In this document: piece by piece, positions 56,901 through 64,000 of the stretch
Layout: each line of letters starts with the position of its first letter
Numbering within the stretch: position 1 is the first letter of the stretch
Assembly (NCBI RefSeq): GCF_030272615.1
Contig: NC_081408.1
Span: 765,078,330 to 765,142,329, forward strand
Direction of reading: 5' to 3'
Source of the DNA: Cryptomeria japonica
Lineage: Eukaryota > Streptophyta > Pinopsida > Cupressales > Cupressaceae
DNA: 64,000 nt
Program-made: the position numbers and the translations under genes
The notes under the pieces: model-generated
The model's input: the letters and a program-made list of their open reading frames with translations, nothing else
Told to the model about the DNA's origin: nothing
Databases searched by the model: none

Positions 56901-57284
56901 TCAATAAAAAATTTGTGTTACAAAGAGGACAAATTCTTCCTCTTCTCTCTCGGGGGTTGGCGGTTCTTCCCAAGCTATGTTATATGTGATGCAAATGTCT
57001 TGAAAGAAGGCAAGATTGATTTTGCCTCCTTTGTTTTTATGATAACTCAAAGCTCTATATTGAGTAAAAGCTCTGCGGTTTAAAGACTCTTGATCAAACT
57101 CGTTGGAGTTTCCTTGAAGATATAGACGCATGTGATGCAAGAAGGCTCTATGTGAGACAAAAATTTGTCTATTGAGATAGAAAAATCTCTTTCTTTTGAT
57201 GAAATCCTTTGAGCTTAATGGTCTTTTCTTCAAATTGATATGTTGATGAAGATTCCTCTTTCTCAAAATGTGGAGGATGGTCAT
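56901..57284 (-). CDS. Conserved small ORF upstream of gag (element O)
   Basis: 127 codons, uninterrupted: MTILHILRKRNLHQHINLKK, then FLHHMRLYLQGNSNEFDQES, RRAFTQYRALSYHKNKGGKI and EEPPTPEREEEEF, ending at TAA. Basic N-terminal half, acidic C-terminus. Z has the same length and about the same sequence. Stop about 430 nt upstream of gag. Intact in O and Z while gag and pol are full of stops, although short length alone could explain survival. Function unknown. Confidence 0.72.
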   Translation of the reverse strand: MTILHILRKRNLHQHINLKKRPLSSKDFIKRKRFFYLNRQIFVSHRAFLHHMRLYLQGNSNEFDQESLNRRAFTQYRALSYHKNKGGKINLAFFQDICITYNIAWEEPPTPEREEEEFVLFVTQIFY

Positions 57285-58914
57285 ATACTTTGATATCTTT
57301 TTTGCACTTTGTTTTTATTTTTTCTAAATGTTTTTTCGAAAATTTGTGTTGCATGAATACTTGTTTTTGAATTGGTTTTTGATTTTCTTTGACAAGAAAA
57401 TAGAACAAGCACACAAACACAATAATGTTGCCTCAAAAGGCACAAATAAGTGTGGGTCTAAATCAACCCAATCTTTTGAACTTTTTGACCCTTTTCCAAA
57501 TGTTTTTGTGTATGTTTTTCCAAAAGTCTGAAGTCGGCTCAATTTATCATTGGTCTGACACAAAATGAAGACACTGAACAAACACATTTTATCCCTAAGG
57601 TCAAATGGCTAGTTGCAATAATTTCAGCCCACATCTTGATATTTCTTCAACTTTGGTACTACATACCCTATGAATCTCGTCGTAGCAGGTAAGGATGTGA
57701 TATACTAAATCTTGCGCAAGCATACCAGATAGATGATCCCTATGATGAGGGAGTCACCACTTTTATCAAGCTACAAGTAGCCTTTCAAAAAGCCTTGTTT
57801 CTACTCAAGGAAATATGTATGGTGAGTATCTTGGGAGCAAAACCATCTATGCTCTTGCAATTAATTTATCACAAACATTCTCAATCAATAGAACGGGTGG
57901 CTTTCTATATAAAAAGGTGTCTGGTAATTTTTGATGTTTTTGGACATAATTTCATTCTGCAGTGACTCACTTAAGAGCCTTGTAACTTGTGGTGGGGCCC
58001 ATATGTCCTTTCGACAAGTTACATTATAGGAACAACTATACCCAAGGCTACAACTTTCACTCACACCTGATTTCTATAGCGGCTCAAAGGATTACCACCC
58101 GAGGTCATTCCCAAGAGTGATGTGTCTCTTGGTAGACCTCTCTTAAAAAGATAAAATTTTGAGTGTTATGAACACTTTTCTCTTGTACCTAGGACCACGA
58201 AAGCCAAGGCAGATGATAGTGTGTGTTAGAAGTATGACCACTCGACAAACTTTGCACAAGTGTGTCAATCACCAAAAACACTTGTTCTTTTTAACTGATT
58301 TTCATTTCAATGTGATCTAACTATTTGGAGATGTTTCTCCAACAAAAATGGTGTTATTTTTAACTTCAAAGGCAAAATATTTTGTAGTCTAAGAATTTGA
58401 AATCCGACTCAACTGAATTGAGAACACATTTTTGCTTGAAGTAAAATCGCTTTGAACTTGAAGGAAAAATGGCTTGTTCTTTTTAAGTTTTGTCCAAAAC
58501 AAAGTGTGGATTGTGATTTCTTTAAGTTGATGCAAGAAATGAAATTTGTGTTGTCTTGTTTTAAAACCCAAAATAAAATGAATCCTAACTTGCAAAAATC
58601 AAATTTGTTGGGTTTGAGTTTGTGGTTCTTTTTAGTTTGCCAAAATGGTGTTCTTTTTAGAGCTCCAAAATGAAAAAGTCTGATGAATTTTAAAACCCAA
58701 ATTGAAGTGAAGTAAATTCCTTTAAGCTGTAATAGAAAATGAATATTTTTTAAACCCAACTTTAAATACAAATTTTAGAAAAAAACATTTTAACTTACTA
58801 AAAAATCTTACAAAAACCAACTGATTAGTAAAATCCAAAATTTTGGTGGGCTTCCACAAGCCTAATTTTTTGGTTTTTCGATTATAAAAAATTCTTTTTA
58901 CAACTCTATGTTAC
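57285..58914 (-). other. Element O leader
   Basis: Non-coding, conserved with I and Z. Contains GGTGGGGCCCATATGTCC (57992) and GAGTCACCACTTTTATCAAG (57751) blocks. No gene. Confidence 0.65.
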
Positions 58915-59250
58915 AATAGTGCTACTTTGTGTGAAAACAGAAGCGCTATTTAACACGAAAGCGTTAAATAACCAGCGAAAGTGCTAAAAGAAGCACAAAT
59001 GCACTACAAAAAGAGAAAAAGGTGCTAAAAGAACTCTGCCATATAGAATTAATTCTGTCAAACAGAGAGCCAAAAGCACTAAAAGAAGATACGATAGCAC
59101 TATTTAAGGGTTAATAGCGCTAAAAGATGGACAATAGCGCTAATTGAGAAATAATAGTGCTATTATTAGGAACAATAGCACTAAAGTGCCCAGTTTCAAA
59201 GGCGCTAAAGCGAGAATGAAAGCACTAAAGGGTGACCTATGTGTTAATTA
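58915..59250 (-). repeat. AGCGCTA-motif array next to the PBS (element O)
   Basis: At least twelve copies of (A/T)AGCGCTA or AGTGCTA or AGCACTA, for example AGAAGCGCTATTTAA, AATAGCGCTAAAAGATGG, ACAATAGCGCTAATTG and AATAGTGCTATTATTAGG, spaced about 20-25 bp. Confidence 0.75.
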
Positions 59251-59288
59251 AAACATGAAAAAATGTTAGTAGTTTTTGAAAAAATGAT

Positions 59289-59327
59289 ATCAGAAGGTTG
59301 TGTGTTTGATTCACGTCGGGTTCACCA
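59289..59327 (-). other. Extended tRNA-Trp-like primer-binding site (element O)
   Basis: The plus strand reads ATCAGAAGGTTGTGTGTTTG followed by ATTCACGTCGGGTTCACCA. From memory this equals the 3' half of plant tRNA-Trp, from the anticodon stem through T-arm and acceptor to CCA, with two differences, both CG to TG. Two bases (AA) separate it from the LTR. The usual PBS is only about 12-18 nt. Confidence 0.72.
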
Positions 59328-59329
59328 AA

Positions 59330-60174
59330 TGATGCTCTGCAAAAAAGATATTGTTAGGATGACAAACACAATCAACAAGCAAGAAACCAATTGTTAGTGT
59401 TAGTGTTAAAAATCACAAATTAAATATTATCCTAAGCAAGCATATCAAGAGAGACACTACACACAAAACAAAAAGCTTAATGAAACTAAGAAATGCAATA
59501 AGACATCTCCAAATGCCCTCCACCATGTTTGTAGCTTCTCCTCCCTTCTTCCTCTCCTCTCCAAGTTCTCAAATGAGTGTAGCTCTCAGTAGTTTTTTGC
59601 ACTATTTTTGGATGTCTTATGGAGGTTCAAGATTGTGAATAAAAGCTCATGAAAATGCAAACATGAACAAGCTAAAAATGAGATATTATCTAATCTAGTG
59701 ATTATTTTAGTCCAAAAGAGTAAATGTAAATGCTTATGCTAAATGCTCTATAAAATTCACTATAGGTTAAATGCATACAAGTTTTTAGGGTCTAGATTAT
59801 GAAGAAATGAGCTCTATTTATAGGTAAAATGAGGCAATGGAAGGTTGAGATTGAGTAATCTCAATAAGGGTTAGGATTGAAGGGCTTATGATCTATGTGA
59901 GGGCTTTCAATCCAATCCCACGATGAAAAATGTCAACAAGAGATGAGTTGAGAGGAGAGGGAATAAGCATTAAATGCTTGACATGATTAAAGGGTTAACT
60001 TGGGAGGTAATGTTAATGTTGAATTGAAAGAATCAAGCTATTATCCAATAAATAATGTCTTTATCCAATGGATAAACTCTTGTACAAAAGTTAGTGGTAA
60101 CAACCATGGTTAAAGCAATAAATGCTTGAAAAGACCCATGGGTTAAATCAGGGTTGAGTTAGAGGTGAAGTCTC
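59330..60174 (-). repeat. Element O 5' LTR, truncated by Z
   Basis: 845 bp beginning TGATGCTCTGCAAAA, matching LTR 18758-20228. It stops at AGTCTCT, where the LTR of element Z begins. Minus-strand TATA box TATAAATA at 59822-59815. The rest is presumably beyond Z, outside the window. Confidence 0.88.
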
Positions 60175-61615
60175 TATAGTCACATAAATCTGTCCAGTTT
60201 GATTAAATGAATATTTCATATTTATTTGATTAAAAACCCACTAGCCATCAGTTAATTAACATAATATTTAATTAATTCATCTTCAAACATTCTCCTATTA
60301 ATTAAATAAATTATTCAATTTATTTTAATTAATTCATTATACCAAATTCACAAATAAATTAAATGAATAAATCATATTTATTTCATTTAATCCTCTTTTC
60401 CTCTTTTAAATAAATTGAATAAAAAATTTATTTAAATCATAAATACCTCCCCACTTGCATTTTCCTACAAATACAACTTGCACACATTTATTGAAATAAA
60501 TTAATTTTATTTTAATTAAAATCTTATTTTCCCTCACCCACCAAATTCACTTGCATCCTAAATCCCTTTCCTAAATTCTTCTAGAACCTATCTAATCCTA
60601 ATCAATTAACCTAATCCATCCCCTAATTATTGTCACATTCCTAAACAACTTTAAGTCACTTCTCAAAGACTCCAAAGTCTTTGAAAAGAATTTAATGCTT
60701 TGTGTGTTCAACAATCTAACCTCTAAAGTCTTCCAAAACCACTAATGGCTCTTACATGACCATTTATGGCTCTTACATAACCATTTATGGTTAATTCAAC
60801 TTGCACTCATGTGTCTCCTCAAGCATTTATTGCTTTGACCATGGTTATCCCTTTTGCCTTTGCACAAGAGTTTATCCATTGGATAAAAGTTTTATTCTTT
60901 GAATAAATAATTTATTCATTCAACCTAACCTTGACCTTGACTCCCAAGTTAATTCTCAGGTCATGTCAAGCATTTAATGCTTATTGCCTCTCCTCTCAAC
61001 CTATCTCATATGGACACTTGTCATCCTGGGATTGGGTTGAAAGCCCTCACATAGATTGAATATCATTCAATCCTGGCCCTTGTTGAGATTACTCAATCTC
61101 AACCATCCATTGCTCCATTTTTCTTATAAATAGAGCTCATTTCTTCATAATCCAGATCTTGAAAACTTGTATGCATCTAAGTTATAGAGAATTTTAGAGA
61201 CCATTTAGCATAAACCACTAATATATTGTTATTTTGGTCTAAAATAAATTATTTTATCATCATAGCATCTAGTATTAGCTTTTATTCACATTTGCATAGC
61301 ATTTTAGAGTAAACATTTCAATCTTGAACCTCCATAAGCATCCATAGTGCACAAAGCTGCTGAGAGCTACACTAGTTTAGAACTTGGAGAGGAGAGAAAC
61401 AAAGGAGAAGGAGCTAAGAGCATGTTAGGAGGCATTTGGAGATGTCTCGTTATATTTACTTTCCTAGTTAAATATTCTTTCATGTTTTTGATGTCTCTTT
61501 TGATATGCCTGCTTAGATTAGTTTTTGGTTGATTAACACTGACAGTTTCTTGGTTTTTTGTGTGTTATTCCACCATAGGTTCTAGTCTAACCTTCCCCCA
61601 TTTCGCAGAGCATCA
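60175..61615 (+). repeat. Element Z 5' LTR
   Basis: 1,441 bp. Starts TATAGTCACATAAATCTG (TG mutated to TA) and ends GCAGAGCATCA. TATA box TATAAATA at 61125-61132, followed by GAGCTC. Confidence 0.9.
61125..61132 (+). promoter_or_regulatory. TATA box of the Z 5' LTR
   Basis: TATAAATA with GAGCTCATTTC after it, about 950 bp into the LTR, matching the minus-strand LTR copies. Confidence 0.65.
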
Positions 61616-61617
61616 TT

Positions 61618-61637
61618 TGGTGAACCTGACGTGAATC
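61618..61637 (+). other. Primer-binding site, tRNA-Trp type (element Z)
   Basis: TGGTGAACCTGACGTGAATC, two bases after the LTR, complementary to the tRNA 3' end seen next to the O and I LTRs. The match stops after about 20 nt, unlike in O. Confidence 0.78.
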
Positions 61638-61694
61638 CAAACAAGCAAAAATATTTTTTTTAACAAAAACTAACTTGTTTGAATGTTTAGCTTG

Positions 61695-61945
61695 ACACAC
61701 AGGTCGCACTTTAGTGCTTTTGATCTCATTGTAGTGCTATTGCAATTTGATATTCTAGCGCTATTGTCTCAAATTTAGCGCTATTGCCCATCTTTTAGTA
61801 TTTTTGAGGCTTAAGTAGTGCATTTGTACATATTTTAGCACTTTTTTTTTTGTTGTTAGGGTTTTACTTTTAGCGCTTTTGTCTTCGTATTAGCGCATTT
61901 GTGTTAAATAGCGCTTCTGTTTGCACATAGAGTAGCGCCATTGTA
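61695..61945 (+). repeat. AGCGCTATTG-motif array (element Z)
   Basis: TAGTGCTTTTG, TAGTGCTATTG, TAGCGCTATTG (three or more), TAGCGCTTTTG, TAGCGCATTTG, TAGCGCTTCTG and TAGCGCCATTG, spaced about 20-25 bp. The clearest version of the array. Confidence 0.8.
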
Positions 61946-63610
61946 ACAGAACGTTGTAAGAAAATTCCTTGTAACCGAAAACCAAAATTTTTAGGCTTGT
62001 AGAAGCCCACAAAAACATGTAGATTTTTCTAACTAATTATCTTTTGTGCAGGTTTTAACTAACCCCTACAATAGGATTTTTTTTTAGCAATTTTAGCTTA
62101 GGAAATAAATTTGTTCATATTGCTAACTTTGTCTTTCAAGTTAGGATAAAATAAATTCATTTTCCTTTTGGGTTAAAATCAAATACACTTTCATTTGGAG
62201 TTTTAAAAAGAACCACATCTTTCGTTTAGAGTTCTAAAAAGAATCACACTTGTTCAAAGTTAAAAAGAATCACAAAAAAACAAACACACAAAATTATTTT
62301 TTGCAAAGTTAGGAACAAATTCTTTTGGTGCTTAAAATCAACAAGGCAAATTTTATTTCTTGCATCAAACTAAAATTCACAATCAACACTTCATTTCGTG
62401 CAAGTTAAAAAGAATCCCCAATTTGTCAAAGTTGTTCTCAAATCAATATACTTCAAGCAAAACGTGCTCTTAATACAGTTGACTAGGATTTCCAATTCCT
62501 AGATTACAACACATTTTTCCATTGAAGGATAAAAAGAACACCATGACTGTTGGAGCAACATCTCCAAATAGTTAGATCACATTGCGAATGATGAGTTAAA
62601 AAGAACAAGTATCTTTTGTGTTTGACACACTTGTGTAAAAGAGTTTGTCGAGTGGTCCTACTTCTAACACACACTATCCTCTCCCTTGGCTTTTGTGGTC
62701 CTAGGTGCAAGAGAAAAGTGTTAGTAACACTCAAAGTTTTATCTTTTTAAGAGAGGCCTGCCAAGAGACACATCACTCTTGGGAGTGACCTCACGTGGTA
62801 AATCCTTCGAGCCGCTATAGAAATCAGGTGAGAGCAAAAGATGTAGCCTTGGGTATAGTTGTTCCTACAGTGTAACTTGCTGAAAGGACAAATGGACCCC
62901 ACCACAAGTTACAAGGCTCTTAAGTGAGTTAATGCAGAATGAACTTATGTCCAAAAAAATCGAACATTACTAAATACCTTTAAGTAGTAGCCCACCCATT
63001 CTATTGATTGAGGATATTTGTGATACAATTCAGTGCAAAAGCATAGATGGTTTTTCTCCCAAGATACTCACCATACATATTTCCTTGAGTAGAAACATAG
63101 CTTTTTAAAAAGTCACTTGTGGCTTGATAAAAGTGGTGACTCCTCTATCATAGGGATCATCTATTTTTTGTGCTCATGCAAGACTTAGTATATCACATCC
63201 TTACCTGCCACAACAGGATTCATAAGGTATGTAGTACCAAATTTGAAGAAATATCAAGATGTGGGTTGAATTTATCGCAACTGGCCATTTGACCTTAGGG
63301 ATAAAAATTCTTTGAAGTGTCTTCATTTTTGAGTGAAGACCAAGTGCAAATTGAGCTGACTTCAGGCTTTGGAAAAACACCTAAAAATACACTTAAAGGA
63401 AAAGGGTCATAAAAAGTCCAAGGATTGGGTTGATCTAAACCCATACTTATTTGTGCTTTTTGAGGCAACATTCTCATGTTTGTGTGCTTGCTTTGTTTTC
63501 TTGTCAAAGAAAAATCAAAAATCAAATTCCAAAAACAAGTATTCATCCAACATAAACATTTCCAAACATCAACAAAAGATCAAAGACAAAGAGCAAGAGT
63601 ATCAAAATAT
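61946..63610 (+). other. Element Z leader
   Basis: Inverted counterpart of 57300-58900 and 52200-53890. Contains an antisense open stretch, 62734-62504, similar to 53119-53352 of I. No sense gene before the small ORF. Confidence 0.65.
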
Positions 63611-63994
63611 ATGACCACTCTTCACATCTTGAGAAAGAAGAATCTTCATCAACACATCAACTTGAAGAAAAGACCATTGAGCTCAAAGGCTCTTATCAAA
63701 AGGAGGAAATTCTTCTATCTTAATATACAAATCTTTGTCTCTAATAGAGATTTTCTACGTCACATGTGTCTCTATATTCAAGGGAAATCAAACGAGTTTG
63801 ATCAAGAGTCATTAAACCGCCGAGCTTTTATGCAATATCGCACTTTGAGTTATCACAAAAACAAAGGAGGCAAGATCAACCCTGACTTTTTTCTAGATAT
63901 TTGCATCACATATAACGTAGCTAGAGAAGAGCCAACAACTCCTAGACAAGAAGAGGCAGAGTTTGTTCCTTTTGTAACACAGAGTTTTTATTGA
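63611..63994 (+). CDS. Conserved small ORF upstream of gag (element Z)
   Basis: 127 codons, ATG 63611 to TGA 63994: MTTLHILRKKNLHQHINLKK, FLRHMCLYIQGKSNEFDQES, RRAFMQYRTLSYHKNKGGKI, ending FVTQSFY. The same frame is open upstream to 63476, but the O copy supports this ATG. Same length as in O. Confidence 0.72.
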   Translation: MTTLHILRKKNLHQHINLKKRPLSSKALIKRRKFFYLNIQIFVSNRDFLRHMCLYIQGKSNEFDQESLNRRAFMQYRTLSYHKNKGGKINPDFFLDICITYNVAREEPTTPRQEEAEFVPFVTQSFY

Positions 63995-64000
63995 AGCTAG

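Larger units (their letters stand above)
18758..60174 (-). mobile_element. Element O: Tat-like Ty3/gypsy element split by I and Z
   Basis: Minus-strand element whose 3' LTR is at 18758-20228 and whose truncated 5' LTR is at 59330-60174. The two LTRs share the specific start TGATGCTCTGCAAAA and the following GATATTGTTAGGATGACAAA, which distinguishes them from the LTRs of element I. Its gag is interrupted at 29040/55745 by element I, and its 5' LTR by element Z at 60175. Without the insertions O would be about 15 kb or more. Two RNase H modules after RT are the hallmark of the Tat branch of plant gypsy elements. The target duplication cannot be checked because the right end is outside the window. 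Confidence 0.85.
60175..64000 (+). mobile_element. Element Z: third copy of the O/I family, opposite orientation
   Basis: Plus-strand copy inserted in the 5' LTR of O. 5' LTR, PBS, leader and the complete small ORF are in the window. Gag and beyond lie past 64000. Closest in LTR 3' end (CGCAGAGCATCA) to O. Confidence 0.88.

Noticed and set aside
59289-59327. Possible tRNA gene
   Set aside because: Only the 3' half of a tRNA is present, it includes an encoded CCA, and it abuts an LTR. This is a primer-binding site, not a nuclear tRNA gene.
60175-61615. Inverted recombination breakpoint in the O LTR
   Set aside because: The junction is at a proper LTR start, and a PBS, leader and small ORF follow in order. 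A plain insertion of Z explains it.

Overview
The window looks like intergenic DNA of a large plant genome, most likely a gymnosperm (conifer or relative). It is almost entirely nested, decayed LTR retrotransposons. I see no intact host gene, rRNA, complete tRNA gene, CRISPR array or prokaryote-type operon. The plant call rests on Ty1/copia and Ty3/gypsy polyprotein remnants, plant-type primer-binding sites (tRNA-Met-type and tRNA-Trp-type), and a plant mobile domain (PMD) gene relic. The conifer call is an inference from the element types and the deep, old nesting. Nearly every coding region carries in-frame stops or frameshifts. Many are C-to-T or G-to-A changes (CGA to TGA, TGG to TAG), as expected of long-methylated DNA.

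Layout. 1-231 is AT-rich low complexity. About 428-5467 is a minus-strand gypsy-like element (V): proline-rich gag-like remnants, a non-coding leader and an LTR whose terminus cuts into a copia pol fragment (5469-6235, plus) followed by the copia 3' LTR (6599-7815). 7990-9480 is the gag of another minus-strand gypsy element (W). Its leader is split by element X (10449-17858, plus, TSD TTAAC). At 18758 begins element O (minus), a gypsy element with two RNase H modules (Tat-like): 3' LTR 18758-20228, pol-protease-gag 22475-29040, then the rest of gag, leader, PBS and 5' LTR at 55745-60174. O's gag is split by a second copy of the same family, element I (29041-55739, TSD ACGTG/ATGTG). I is itself split between RT and protease by element Y (39226-47209, plus, TSD CTGAC/TTGAC). 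A third copy, Z (plus, 60175 to the window end), is inserted in the 5' LTR of O in the opposite orientation.

How the parts work together. O, I and Z form one family: LTRs of about 1.44-1.50 kb, a tRNA-Trp-like PBS, a long structured leader with arrays of AGCGCT-like motifs, a conserved small ORF about 430 nt before gag, then gag, aspartic protease, a G-patch domain, RT, two RNase H modules, integrase and a long 3' region. Copy I also carries a degenerate PMD gene antisense between integrase and the 3' LTR. Copy O lacks it. X and Y are non-autonomous: coiled coil plus CCHC-knuckle gag, then a second ORF of about 1,060-1,120 codons of unknown function, and no pol. They share PBS type, polypurine tract and LTR-end motifs with the copia LTR at 6599-7815, which suggests they were mobilised in trans by a copia machinery.
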